From assembly GCF_964199755.1 (NCBI RefSeq), contig NC_133897.1:165304678-165368677 (forward strand): 64,000 bases of DNA. The letters run 5' to 3'. Position 1 is the stretch's first letter, and every line of letters starts with the position of its first letter. A model generated the notes under the pieces. It did no database searches. It was not told where the DNA came from and saw only the letters and a list, made by a program, of their open reading frames with translations. This DNA is from Larus michahellis. Its lineage: Eukaryota; Chordata; Aves; Charadriiformes; Laridae. Both the position numbers and the translations under genes were made by a program. Shown here one piece after another: positions 50,001 to 56,687 of this stretch.

Positions 50001-51504
50001 GATGTCGCTGCTGATTGAGAAACAAGTCAGTTGTTAGGTGCATCCATTTCATTTTGCCTTTTTTCTCCATTGTTTATAGAGGTGGAGGAAGTAGGCGCTC
50101 CTGTTACTAATTCTTTATCTTTAATATTGAAGGCACTGGAAGTTGCATACTTGCAATGTCAGCTCATGAATTTCGACTACAGATGAAAATTGAGCATCAC
50201 CTGAAGGATGTGTGTTCCTATTTTCTCTGCTTCCAGCTCTTCCCTGAGGTATTGCATTTAAACTGTCTAAATGAAGCATGACTAAGTGGCGTTACAAGCC
50301 ATAGTTACTTATCGCAATATACGTCCTGTCAGCAGTGCTCACGTTAAACGTATTTTTCTCTGCTTTAGCGAGACGAAGTGTGGGCGTCTTATTCAGGGAG
50401 TAGCGACCTGTATATTTGGAACACCAGAGACGTTACAAGTGCACCTCAAAAGATTCATCTTCAAGATTGCTCTGAGATTACTTGTATGATAAGAGTTAAA
50501 AATCAGGTGAGAGACATTTGGACTGTTTTTACCTGTTGTGGAATTCTTTACTGAAGTTTTGCTTGTTTGCAGCTCCCATGGGCTGTCGTCGGTTAGCTTC
50601 CTTACTGGGTGTTTGCATACGCAGTGGTTTGAAACGTTGATTCCTCTTTGAAATCGGAGAAGCTAACGACTGCCCAACACGGCTGGCAGTTAGAGGTATA
50701 CCCCACAATGCACGTCAAGCCAAAAGCCTCGTCAGTAATTAAATGCGCGATGACTTTTATTAGCCATTGACATTTTCAGGGAACCGTAGAAACTGCAATT
50801 TTAGCTCCCTTGATATCTAATCTCAGGGCTCCTGAGACTTAAGCCTTGGAAGAGGTTAATAGACAAACAATAAATGCCAATTAGCTGGCCTGGTTTTGTA
50901 GGTGACCTTTTTCTTGTTTGGTTACCACATTCCTAAGTCTACAGAGACCAAAGGAGCCAACGGCTTCCGACCTCAGCATCTTGTGTCCCTGTCGTTATCA
51001 GCCTCAGGCTGTGTACCTGCTCTTCCTGCATGGTATCAGTAGCTCTGCAGATGATTGTAGTTGACATACTAGATGGGCAGGTTTAGGGTTAATTTGCAAA
51101 TACATACGAATATATATCTGTTGGGAAAGCAACTTTCTGAATCTTTTTCTCAGATTTTTCCCTCCTTCCTTCCTCAGAAATGACTTTGTGAAGTGCCTTG
51201 TGAAATAGGGAAGCTTTCTGTGTATTCAGCCCTTGGTTAGACTTGGGAACTGAAATGGAAAACCCACGAAAATGATTGTGGTTTGGTTTGGTTTTTCCTC
51301 CAGATGTGGGTTGGCAGCAGTGGAAGATCACAAGGCAAAAGCAAAGGGAAGATCTACGTGATCAGTGCTGAGAAGAAGACTGTGGAGAAGGAGTTGGTTG
51401 GCCATGCCGATACAGTAAAGGCGCTGTGCTCGGCAGAGGACAGATACGTCCTCAGCGGCTCTGGAAAGGACGAAGGGAAGATTGCCATCTGGAAAGCTGA
51501 ATAG
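13848..51504 (+). CDS. DENND3: DENND3, DENN domain-containing protein 3 (Rab12 GEF), 23 coding exons
   Basis: I joined exons 13848-13931, 18958-19231, 19980-20095, 20601-20740, 26136-26247, 27271-27390, 28848-29066, 30480-30601, 31065-31220, 34379-34475, 38190-38293, 38617-38798, 39378-39899, 41185-41447, 42000-42170, 43125-43254, 43738-43845, 45079-45218, 46446-46606, 48962-49095, 50133-50248, 50369-50506 and 51304-51504. They total 3,810 bases, in frame throughout, giving 1,269 residues (mammalian forms are roughly 1,200). Order of parts: uDENN about 100-200, cDENN about 200-360, dDENN about 440-515, linker 515-750, PH-like domain about 750-895, WD40 repeats about 970-1269. Known for the family: DENND3 exchanges GDP for GTP on Rab12 on endosomal and autophagic membranes, is activated by ULK kinases on starvation, and its PH-like domain binds actin. 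The start has a good Kozak context (GCC ATG G). The identity rests on my recall of the domain order, the exon count and the shared flank with SLC45A4. Confidence 0.93.
16030..16425 (+). mobile_element. Old CR1 LINE fragment, sense, internally deleted
   Basis: This begins with decayed CR1 text ('tcagcagtgtgtgcttgtgg'), runs through 'acactcttgaggtcacatc' and 'tggaatactgtcccacattt', and then jumps to the 3' part ('aacctgatctaacttcaaag', 'agaacctccagaggtccctc', 'ccaacctagtt'). The block that usually joins these is missing, so the copy has an internal deletion. It lies in DENND3 intron 1. Confidence 0.75.
18958..19231 (+). CDS. DENND3: DENND3 exon 2 (uDENN entry)
   Basis: Acceptor tttatag, donor CCAG|GTACAG, ending in phase 1. 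It encodes residues 29-120. The middle is a Lys/Arg-rich stretch ([14 protein letters not shown]) that probably forms a disordered basic loop, and the end, [13 protein letters not shown], enters the upstream DENN fold. Confidence 0.9.
19531..19556 (+). repeat. Dinucleotide microsatellite (GC/AC)n
   Basis: An alternating purine-pyrimidine run, GCGC then ACAC, lies in DENND3 intron 2. This composition can adopt Z-DNA and is usually length-polymorphic. Confidence 0.9.
19980..20095 (+). CDS. DENND3: DENND3 exon 3 (uDENN core)
   Basis: It encodes residues 120-158, with the uDENN hallmark [19 protein letters not shown] (hydrophobic strand, TD turn, then R-x-Y-G). The donor CAA|GTATGT leaves phase 0. 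Confidence 0.92.
20601..20740 (+). CDS. DENND3: DENND3 exon 4 (uDENN to cDENN)
   Basis: It encodes residues 159-205 including the typical central-DENN opening [20 protein letters not shown]. Acceptor tcttgcag, donor ATG|GTAAGA, phase 2. It is followed by the longest intron. Confidence 0.92.
26136..26247 (+). CDS. DENND3: DENND3 exon 5 (cDENN)
   Basis: It completes codon 205 and encodes up to residue 242. It contains the amphipathic stretch [20 protein letters not shown], the helix and proline turn expected between early cDENN elements. Acceptor atttcag, donor TTG|GTAATT. Confidence 0.92.
26860..26986 (+). mobile_element. CR1 LINE fragment, sense
   Basis: Landmarks are 'gaagatgatcaaagggcggg', 'agcacctctgctatgaagac', 'aggctgagagagttggggtt' and 'gttcagcctggagaagaaaa', the CR1 block upstream of the C-terminal RT coding region. 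It is cut off at 'ccccttccag', without a CR1 3' terminus. It lies in DENND3 intron 5. Confidence 0.85.
27271..27390 (+). CDS. DENND3: DENND3 exon 6 (cDENN)
   Basis: It encodes residues 243-282, with [20 protein letters not shown] and then [11 protein letters not shown], the 'L-F..L....l' cDENN pattern that precedes the exchange-core helix. It is flanked by phase 0 introns on both sides. Confidence 0.92.
27872..28058 (-). mobile_element. Old CR1 LINE 3' fragment, antisense
   Basis: Decayed antisense CR1 3' end: 'catagaattgtacagtaatt' for the terminus, then 'tcagctccctgttcaaaggc', 'ttgggttgctcaaggtcatc' and 'tccagggatgcttgtcagcc'. It is poorly conserved, so a CR1-related subfamily is possible. 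It lies in DENND3 intron 6. Confidence 0.6.
28848..29066 (+). CDS. DENND3: DENND3 exon 7 (cDENN core)
   Basis: It encodes residues 283-355. It carries the strongest DENN signature: [20 protein letters not shown], then [15 protein letters not shown] and a C-terminal [10 protein letters not shown]. The LTE.R..F.S family motif and the P-x-L segment are intact. Both introns are phase 0. Confidence 0.94.
30480..30601 (+). CDS. DENND3: DENND3 exon 8 (cDENN end)
   Basis: It encodes residues 356-396, with [12 protein letters not shown], the typical last cDENN strand ('vvvDld.n'), and then an acidic stretch [10 protein letters not shown]. Its acceptor is weak (attaaaag after a T-run at 30462-30471). 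The frame and the family match decide it. Donor AAAAG|GTGAAA, phase 2. Confidence 0.88.
31065..31220 (+). CDS. DENND3: DENND3 exon 9 (cDENN-dDENN linker helix)
   Basis: It encodes residues 396-448, largely helical and charged ([20 protein letters not shown]), ending LQLIVNIFR, which opens the downstream DENN segment. Acceptor ctgtgtag, donor TTTAG|GTGAGT, phase 2. Confidence 0.9.
31555..32096 (+). mobile_element. CR1 LINE 3' copy, sense
   Basis: A well-preserved run to the end of the element: 'gaatgaattcaaacttggac', 'gatccgagggctggagcacc', 'ctgagagagttggggttgtt', 'aggaagaaattctttcctgt', 'gacgctggaacaggttgccc', 'gggttggaactagatgacct' and the terminus 'ccattctatgactctatga'. It is from the same subfamily as the antisense 9.3 kb copy, which shares the unusual 'gaatgaattcaaac' block. 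It lies in DENND3 intron 9. Confidence 0.9.
34379..34475 (+). CDS. DENND3: DENND3 exon 10 (dDENN)
   Basis: It encodes residues 448-480, with [20 protein letters not shown], the classic dDENN 'F....Fl......fl..f' pattern. Acceptor tctccag, donor AAG|GTAAAT. Confidence 0.92.
37964..38020 (+). mobile_element. CR1 LINE 3' terminus, sense, short
   Basis: A short tail, 'agttggcctcgatgatctta' followed by 'gggtctcttccaacctaaat' and 'gattctatgatt', the conserved CR1 3' end. It lies in DENND3 intron 10, about 170 bases before exon 11. Confidence 0.85.
38190..38293 (+). CDS. DENND3: DENND3 exon 11 (dDENN end)
   Basis: It encodes residues 481-515, with [19 protein letters not shown], the final dDENN helix, then an acidic-Ser stretch into the linker. 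Donor GACAG|GTAAAG, phase 2. Confidence 0.92.
38474..38530 (+). repeat. Three perfect tandem copies of a 19-base unit
   Basis: The unit aattgtaacttgatactat occurs three times without a mismatch in DENND3 intron 11, 86 bases before exon 12. It looks like a recent slippage expansion. Confidence 0.9.
38617..38798 (+). CDS. DENND3: DENND3 exon 12 (regulatory linker with candidate ULK sites)
   Basis: It encodes residues 515-576. It contains [14 protein letters not shown] with Ser549 in an R-x-x-x-S-x-P context (a 14-3-3 mode 2 pattern) and [11 protein letters not shown] with Ser567. The 18-residue gap equals that between the mammalian ULK sites, which I recall as Ser554 and Ser572. Donor ATTG|GTAAGG, phase 1. 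Confidence 0.9.
39378..39899 (+). CDS. DENND3: DENND3 exon 13 (largest exon, helical linker)
   Basis: At 522 bases, this is the longest coding exon; it encodes residues 576-750. It carries [32 protein letters not shown] (a TPR-like helix pair, weakly) and [17 protein letters not shown] at 39540 within 'ggcaaggtacttc' resembles a donor, but the frame runs on through conserved-looking sequence, so the exon is continuous. Donor GTAG|GTGAGT, phase 1. Confidence 0.9.
41185..41447 (+). CDS. DENND3: DENND3 exon 14 (PH-like domain, first half)
   Basis: It encodes residues 750-837. [20 protein letters not shown] is the beta-strand pattern of a PH/GRAM-like fold ('G.l.lT..rl.ll'). In mammals this module binds actin and is needed for DENND3 function in autophagy. 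The donor GAG|GTGAGC leaves phase 0. Confidence 0.9.
42000..42170 (+). CDS. DENND3: DENND3 exon 15 (PH-like domain, second half)
   Basis: It encodes residues 838-894. [20 protein letters not shown] followed by [16 protein letters not shown] is consistent with the closing C-terminal helix of a PH-like fold, which has a conserved Trp. Acceptor ttcccag, phase 0 on both sides. Confidence 0.9.
42706..42745 (+). repeat. Perfect tandem duplication of a 20-base unit
   Basis: The unit gatttgaatcattttagcca is present twice in direct tandem in DENND3 intron 15, probably a recent replication duplication. Confidence 0.85.
43125..43254 (+). CDS. DENND3: DENND3 exon 16 (PH-like to WD40 linker)
   Basis: It encodes residues 895-938, with [19 protein letters not shown] (hydrophobic helix) and two tyrosines in [14 protein letters not shown]. 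One of them may be the counterpart of a tyrosine reported to regulate the PH-like/DENN contact; the assignment is not certain. Donor GAAG|GTCAGT, phase 1. Confidence 0.87.
43738..43845 (+). CDS. DENND3: DENND3 exon 17 (linker before WD40)
   Basis: It encodes residues 938-974, Pro/Ser/Thr-rich at first ([13 protein letters not shown]), then [10 protein letters not shown] leading to the first propeller blade. Donor CCAG|GTAAGA, phase 1. Confidence 0.87.
45079..45218 (+). CDS. DENND3: DENND3 exon 18 (WD40 blade)
   Basis: It encodes residues 974-1020. [20 protein letters not shown] is a WD-like blade (small residue, hydrophobic strand, Asp and Trp). Donor CTG|GTAAGA, phase 0. Confidence 0.9.
45360..46060 (+). 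other. Purine-skewed stretch in DENND3 intron 18
   Basis: About 700 bases with A and G in strong excess on the + strand, but without a simple repeat unit. The minus-strand frames (77-120 codons, rich in Ser, Leu and Phe) are a by-product of that skew and not genes. Confidence 0.5.
46446..46606 (+). CDS. DENND3: DENND3 exon 19 (WD40 blade)
   Basis: It encodes residues 1021-1074. [20 protein letters not shown] is the propeller pattern 'vWiGs.D..iyi'. It is followed by [11 protein letters not shown], where the His and Asp are in the usual turn positions of a blade. Donor CCCAG|GTATAT, phase 2. Confidence 0.9.
47520..47524 (+). repeat. Left target-site duplication of solo LTR
   Basis: The bases GCAGT directly precede the LTR terminus TGTTGC and are repeated exactly at 48242-48246. 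Confidence 0.85.
47525..48241 (-). mobile_element. Solo LTR of an endogenous retrovirus, antisense to DENND3
   Basis: The 717-base element has inverted termini: on the minus strand it starts TGTGGCAGTGTACC and ends GCAACA, and it is flanked by the exact duplication GCAGT. Also on the minus strand are a TATA box (ctctataaatag, plus 48033-48044) and an AATAAA signal (plus 47579-47584) near the 3' end, giving the order U3, R and a very short U5. There is only one LTR and no internal gag-pol sequence, so recombination between two LTRs removed the provirus. The five-base duplication suggests a spuma-like (ERVL) or similar group. The family name needs a repeat-library match. Confidence 0.85.
48242..48246 (+). 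repeat. Right target-site duplication of solo LTR
   Basis: GCAGT follows the LTR terminus and matches 47520-47524 exactly. Confidence 0.85.
48962..49095 (+). CDS. DENND3: DENND3 exon 20 (WD40 blade)
   Basis: It encodes residues 1074-1119. [15 protein letters not shown] is a canonical WD40 strand set (SlDGTv.aWn), then [13 protein letters not shown]. The intron upstream holds the solo LTR. The donor T|GTGAGT falls inside a codon (phase 1), and reading on past it would end at a stop at 49121. Confidence 0.9.
50133..50248 (+). CDS. DENND3: DENND3 exon 21 (WD40 blade)
   Basis: It encodes residues 1119-1157, including [20 protein letters not shown]. The acceptor is weak (atattgaag). In-frame continuity with exons 20 and 22 and the blade periodicity support it. 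Followed by the shortest intron (120 bases). Confidence 0.85.
50369..50506 (+). CDS. DENND3: DENND3 exon 22 (WD40 blade)
   Basis: It encodes residues 1158-1203, with [20 protein letters not shown], a clear WD repeat ending in IWNT. Acceptor tgctttag, donor CAG|GTGAGA, phase 0. Confidence 0.9.
51304..51504 (+). CDS. DENND3: DENND3 exon 23 (last WD40 blade, stop)
   Basis: It encodes residues 1204-1269 and the stop TAG (51502-51504). [32 protein letters not shown] and [20 protein letters not shown] show the last full blades with GH and W(D) signatures, ending IWKAE, as expected at a propeller-closing C-terminus. Confidence 0.93.
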   Translation: MWVGSSGRSQGKSKGKIYVISAEKKTVEKELVGHADTVKALCSAEDRYVLSGSGKDEGKIAIWKAE

Positions 51505-52810
51505 TTAAACTAACCAAAATCTGTCTACCTGGGCTGGAAAAAAGTGAAGAACCTCAGGCTGTGTTCACTCCAGCATTTTGCGTATATTTCAACCAACCTC
51601 TCAGTGTTATTTTTTGGTATTTATTATTTTAGTACCTACATTGTTGTAGAAAATCGAAATAGAAGTGGATCTCTCCTTGCACGTTGTGCTGCTCTTGCAC
51701 GTTTGATAAAGAAGCGGAGATGTGAGTAGAGGGGTCGCTGCCTTTAAACTTGACGTGTGTTGCTGTGAAGGCTCAGGGCTGCAGCCAGGCTGCGGGTGCA
51801 GATTGCCTTGGGAGAGCCGAAACCAGCTCAGTCGTTCCACTGGAGCTCTTCCGTGGCGTGGGTTGCCTAAAAAATGCAATTCGATATCATCTTTACAGCC
51901 TGTAATAGCTGGAAACGGTCACCGAAAAGAAAAATCTAAGTGCGTTTGTTGGAGTTACTGTAAGTGCTGAGTATCTTTGTGAACTGGCAGCTGGATTTAT
52001 CCGGGAAGACTGTCCATTACCCCCGGATGGATATTTATGGTGCTGTAGTATTTAACATGGAGACACGGACAGGCTCTCCCGGATAGCGCTGAAAGCTCCC
52101 TGCTGGTGGAACAAGATACTTGGATATTCTTAATGACTGTTTTTAAACTTGTCTTTCCTTTAAAAACAATGCCCGGCACTTGGCATTTGTAACAGTTTGT
52201 GACACTCATTTATTTTATATTTTTTTCCTTCTGAAGCACTTAATTTATTTCATTTTCGTATATATTAGCCTTGCTTTTGGAAGCACCCTTTCTGTTACTG
52301 CGCAAACAAACCTCTGCCGCTCCTCCCTGCGGACGCCGTTTCTGTAATCACGGGAACTGCTGTTATTTTCTGTAGAATCTGCTTAATTTTTAAGTACGTC
52401 AGAGTCATCAAACTACTCCTTAATTGCTGCAGTGAGCGTCACCGGGTTGCAGTCTCAGGGACTCTCTTGAGCACCGTTCCCCGAGCACTTCCTGATGTCC
52501 GTTGTTTTTTTTCCATTGATGGCAATTATCTCCGAGTAAAGCAATAAATCTGTGCAGAATAGTTCTATCTGTATCAGCACAAAGTGGAACGCGATATTTA
52601 AAATACTGTAAACAGAAGGAAAAAACGGGCTGCTACTTTTTAAAATAAATATAAACCAGTGTAGAATAGTGTAAACTACTGGAAATACACTCTGTGTAAT
52701 ATTTCTGACTATTTCCGTGTGCGGATGAAAGCTTTTATCATACGACGGCAACTGAAATTTTACCTTTTTATTGCCATTTAAGAATATTAAATACTATATT
52801 GATGCTCCGG
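51505..52810 (+). other. DENND3: DENND3 3' UTR (probable extent)
   Basis: It follows the stop codon and holds three poly(A) signals: AATAAA at 52543-52548, AATAAA at 52644-52649 and ATTAAA at 52786-52791. The last has the best downstream GT-rich element ('gtgttctttttcctgtgt'), so I place the main end near 52,805-52,815. The earlier signals could give shorter forms. Confidence 0.65.
52786..52791 (+). terminator. DENND3: Candidate poly(A) signal of DENND3 (ATTAAA)
   Basis: The second most common poly(A) hexamer, followed after about 30 bases by a GT/T-rich stretch at 52818-52848. It is the last such signal before the CR1 cluster. Confidence 0.55.
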
Positions 52811-52819
52811 CCTCTCTTT

Positions 52820-53427
52820 GTACCGTGTTCTTTTTCCTGTGTAACTTGATAACGCGATACGAGACGATGATGTTTGGCACTGAGTTGCGTCCTGTCTGAG
52901 TGCTACGGAGAATAATTGCCTGGATTTCCCTCGCTACGTACTCTCCTTTCTAAAACCGGCTTCTGCTGGCAACGCGTCCTCCTCTGAGCCCCTCGTCTGT
53001 AACTTTCGGGTTCCTTATCTCCTCCCCTGGCTGCTGAGGGTAAGCGAAAGGAATTATTTACTGAATTAAAAAGATTTCTCTGTGCAGAGACCCACAAGCG
53101 CTGTTAGTGACGTTTCACTCGCTGCAGAGACCAACCCGGCCGCACCAACCTGCCGCCTGCCGGCCGTTGCCTTCATGGATTTTCGTTCCTGCCGGACTTC
53201 TAAAACCTGCTTTCGCCTTCTCAACTGGTTCGTACCCAGCTTGTGAAAATGTCAGATGACAGAACGAGCAAATGTCAGTTTTTATGCTTGTAAATTCTTT
53301 TATTCATGAAAGACTCCAAAGAAGTAATTCATTGAAATGGAACATAATTTATTGAGATGCCTCCTTTTTAAAAACGCTGCTTTCTTTAATGCCAGCTGGT
53401 GAACACCAGCATCAGCAGATACTTAGA
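52820..53427. other. Intergenic DNA between DENND3 and CR1 cluster
   Basis: No gene or recognisable repeat. Several CpG dinucleotides are retained, unlike the introns. Confidence 0.45.
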
Positions 53428-53915
53428 GAATCTCAGAAGACACTGAGGTGCTGGAGCGGGTCCAGAGAAGGGCAACGGAGCTGGTGAGGGGTCTGGAGAA
53501 CAAGTCTTGTGAGGAGTGGCTGAGGGAGCTGGGGGTGTTCAGCCTGGAGAAAAGGAGGCTGAGGGGAGACATTCTCGCTCTCTACAACTACCTGAAAGAA
53601 GGTTGTAGAGCGGTGGGGGTCGGTCTCTTCTCCCAAGTAACAGGCGATAGGACAAGAGGAAATGGCCTCAAGTTGCACCAGGGGAGGTTTAAGATGGATA
53701 GTAGGAAAAATTTCTTCATCTAAAGGGTTGTCAAGCATTGGAACAGGCTGCCCAGGGAAGTGGTTGAGTCTCCATCCCTGGAGGTATTTAAAAGACGTGT
53801 AGACGTGGCGCTGAGGGACATGGTTTAATGGTGGACTTGGCGGTGTTAGGTTAATGGTTGGACTCACTGATCTGAAAGGTCTCTTCCAACCTAAATTATT
53901 CTATGATTCGATGAT
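53428..53915 (+). mobile_element. CR1 LINE 3' copy, sense
   Basis: From 'gacactgaggtgctggagcg' through 'ggtccagagaagggcaacgg', 'ctgagggagctgggggtgtt', 'aactacctgaaagaaggttg', 'gtcaagcattggaacaggct' and 'tctgaaaggtctcttccaac' to 'ttattctatgattcgatgat'. It is 5'-truncated and fairly young: the C-terminal RT frame is open at 53448-53723, then broken by a stop (TAA) where the 3.0 kb copy reads on. Confidence 0.92.
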
Positions 53916-53921
53916 AAGCGA

Positions 53922-55459
53922 AACCTGGTGGGATGAGTCCTGTGACCGGGGTGCTGAGATGGATGGTTCTGGGCTCTCCAGGAGGGACCGGCAGGGCAGG
54001 CGAGGCGGGGGTGAGGCGAGGCGAGGTGGGTAAGGGAGGGGTTGGACTGTACGGTGCTTGCAGTTGGCAACGACACGGTTGAGTCTCTGGGTACGGATGA
54101 AGGGAAAGCAAATAAAGTGGATGATGTCGGAGTTTACTCGGCCAGCCGTGAGACCTCCCGCCCAGCCAGGATGACGACACGGATTAATTATCTTCTACAA
54201 GGAATTAAGAGGTATCTTTAGGTCAACTGCCCGTGTCCTTACAGGTAATTTTAACTTCCCAGATGTCAACCGGGAAGATGAAACAAGTCCAGGAAACTTC
54301 TGAAACGTGCTGAAGAGAACGCCTTGGTGCAGGTACTGAGGGAGCTGAATAGGAAAGGTCTCCTCCTGGGTTTGTTGTTTGCAAAGACAGAGGGACTCGT
54401 GGGTGAAGACTGGTGGCTGCTGCGGCCACGGTGACCGTGAAGTAGTTGAGTTTCAAATTGCTGTTGACAGGAGAAAAACTGCCAGTGAAACTTCGAGCCC
54501 GTGTATGGGGTGAGCCGGCGTTGGGCTGCTGAAGGCGCTGGTTAGCAAGTTCTGCTGGGAATCTGCTGTTGAAGGTACTGGGGTCCAGGAATGCTGGTCA
54601 CTTTATAAGAGCCATCTCTTATGAGCGCAGGAGCAGGCCATTCCAAAGTGTCAGAAGTCAAGCAAAGGGAGCAGAAGGCCGGCTTGACCCAATGAGGATC
54701 TTCTAGAACTTAAGCAGAAAAGGAAAGCGTATGGACATGGGAAGAAAAAGGACAGGTGACATGAGAGGACTACAGAGAGCAGGAAAGAGATCTGGGGGTT
54801 TGGGTTGGTGGCAAGGTGACTACGAGTCAGCAGTGTGCCCTGGCAGCCAAAGGGGCCAGCCGTGAACTGGGGTGCGTCAGCTCAGCACAGCTAGCCAGTC
54901 GAGGGAGGTGACTGTCCCACTCTACACCACACTGGTGTGGCCCCACCTCCAGTACCGTGTGCAGTTTTGTCCCTTCGATATAAGAAGGACATCAGACTTT
55001 TAGAGTGTGTCCAGAGGAGGGCGACCAAGATGGTGAAAGGCCTCGAGGGCAAGACTTAGGAGGAGCGGCTGAGATGACTTGACTTCTTCAGCTTGGAGAA
55101 GAGAAGGCTGAGGGGTGACCTCATGGCAGTCTAGAACTTCCTCAAGGGGGGCAGCAGAGGTGGGTGCTGATCTCCTCTCTCTGGTGACCAGAGATAGGAC
55201 ACGAGGGAATGGAATGAAGCCGCATCGGGGCAAGTTCAGATGGGACATTAGGAAAAGGTTCTTCACTGAGAGAGTGGTCAGTCACTGGAACAGGCTCCCC
55301 AAGGAGGTGGTCATGGCACCAAGCCTGTCAGAGTTCAAGGAGCATCTGGAGGACACTCCTAGTCATATGGTTCAGTTTTAGGTAGTCCTGCGAGGAGCGG
55401 GGAGTTGGATTGGATTATCTTTAAGGGTATCTTCCAACTTGAGCTACTCTCTGATTCAG
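53922..55459 (+). mobile_element. CR1 LINE with endonuclease-region start and deleted RT core, sense
   Basis: It starts seven bases after the previous CR1 ends, head to tail. The first part (53922 to about 54740) matches the CR1 endonuclease to pre-RT stretch: 'ggagggaccggcagggcagg', 'ggttggactgtacggtgctt', 'gtaattttaacttcccagat', 'gaaaaactgccagtgaaact', 'tctagaacttaagcagaaaa'. It then jumps to the region after the RT catalytic box (about 54780: 'agatctgggggtttgggttg') and runs to the 3' end ('aagggtatcttccaacttga', 'ctactctctgattcaga'). The catalytic RT core is missing, and stops such as that in 'gacttaggaggag' show it is dead. Confidence 0.85.
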
Positions 55460-56144
55460 ACCAAGGGATGGCAGGGTTGGCTTCTAGAAATAACCCGGCT
55501 GCGGCAATGGGAGCTGTTTGGAAATGTCTTATGCTGGCTGTGGTCTCCCGATGGGACCATGGTAGGTAGGAGACAGCCCCTTCCTCTGCCTCCCCGCCTG
55601 CGTTCGTGGGCTGCTGCGGGTCTGTTCGTAGGGCTCGACCCCTTTCTCCATCAGTACCCACTGAATCCTGCCTTTCGCTGTCAGCTTTTTAGAGTGAATG
55701 AAGCAAAAAAGCCACCCTCGCCCCACTGCCATGAATTACTTACCTCTTTCTGTACCCATTTCGGCTGCCCCACTCCCAGCCCTCTCCCCGGGACTGCCCA
55801 GGGACCCAGCACACCCCGTGGGTGGCACTGAGGTGGGTCCTGGCTGCCATAGGGTCAGCTGCTCTTTGGGGGCCCAGGTAGGATGGGAGCTGCAGAATTC
55901 CTTCCCCCTCGCCCGCGGCGTCTGGCTCCCCCTCCATCGTGTTTTACCCCACTCCTTGGCACGGGTCCCCTGCTCGCGGCAGCGGGTGCGTGGCCTTTGC
56001 GCCACCCCAGGTGTCAGGACACAGAGGGATCTCCACTGGCGCCAGTGCAGCTCTCCAGGCCCGGAAAAGGAGGCAAACGCTGCCCGTTTGGGGCTGGGAG
56101 CTGGAGCGGCAGCTGCCCACAACCCCCAGCACTAGGATTTGAGG
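55460..56144. other. GC-rich intergenic DNA, no gene seen
   Basis: Frames on both strands reach 130 codons only because GC-rich DNA has few stops. Their Pro/Ala/Arg/Gly composition and mutual overlap on both strands argue against coding. Confidence 0.5.
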
Positions 56145-56687
56145 CCCCCTCTACTCTGCCCTGGTGCGGCCACAGCTGGAGTAACTGGGTCCAGTTCTGG
56201 GCTCCACAGTTCAAGAGGGACAGGGAACTACTGGAGAGAGTCCAGTGGAGGGCTAGAGATGACCAAGGGACTGGAGCACCTCCCTGATGAGGAAAGGCTG
56301 AGAGACCTGGGGCTGTTCAGCCTGGAGAAGAGAAGACAGAGGGGATCTCATCAATGCTGAGCAATAGCTAAAGGGCGGGTGTCAAGAGGATGGGGCCAGA
56401 CCCTTCTCAGTGGTGCCCAGTGACAGGACAAGGGGCAACGGGCACAAACTGGAACACAGGAAATTCCATCTCAGCATGAGGAGAATCTTCTTTCCTTTGA
56501 GGGTGGCAGAGCCCTGGCACAGGCTGCCCAGAGAGGTGGTGGAGTCTCCTTCTCTGGAGACATTGCAAACCCACCTGGACGCGTTCCTGTGCAACCTGAA
56601 CTGGGTGCCCCTGCTCTGGCAGGGGGTTGGACTGGGTGATCTCCAGAGGTCCCTTCCAACCCCGACCATTCTGGGATTCTGTGATCA
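56145..56687 (+). mobile_element. CR1 LINE 3' copy, sense, another subfamily
   Basis: Landmarks: 'ctctgccctggtgcggccac', 'cagttctgggctccacagtt', 'agcacctccctgatgaggaa', 'ctgttcagcctggagaagag', 'gatctcatcaatgctgagca', 'ggggttggactgggtgatct', terminus 'attctgggattctgtgatc'. The 'ctgatgaggaa' and 'atctcatcaatgc' words set it apart from the other copies here. Confidence 0.92.

Larger units (their letters stand above)
13932..51303 (+). other. DENND3: DENND3 introns 1-22
   Basis: All 22 introns read GT...AG. Approximate lengths in order are 5026, 748, 505, 5395, 1023, 1457, 1413, 463, 3158, 3714, 323, 579, 1285, 552, 954, 483, 1233, 1227, 2355, 1037, 120 and 797 bases. They are AT-rich with T-runs. 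Supported contents are CR1 fragments in introns 1, 5, 6, 9 and 10, a solo LTR in intron 19 and short tandem repeats in introns 2, 11 and 15. I found no second gene or RNA gene in them. Confidence 0.85.
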
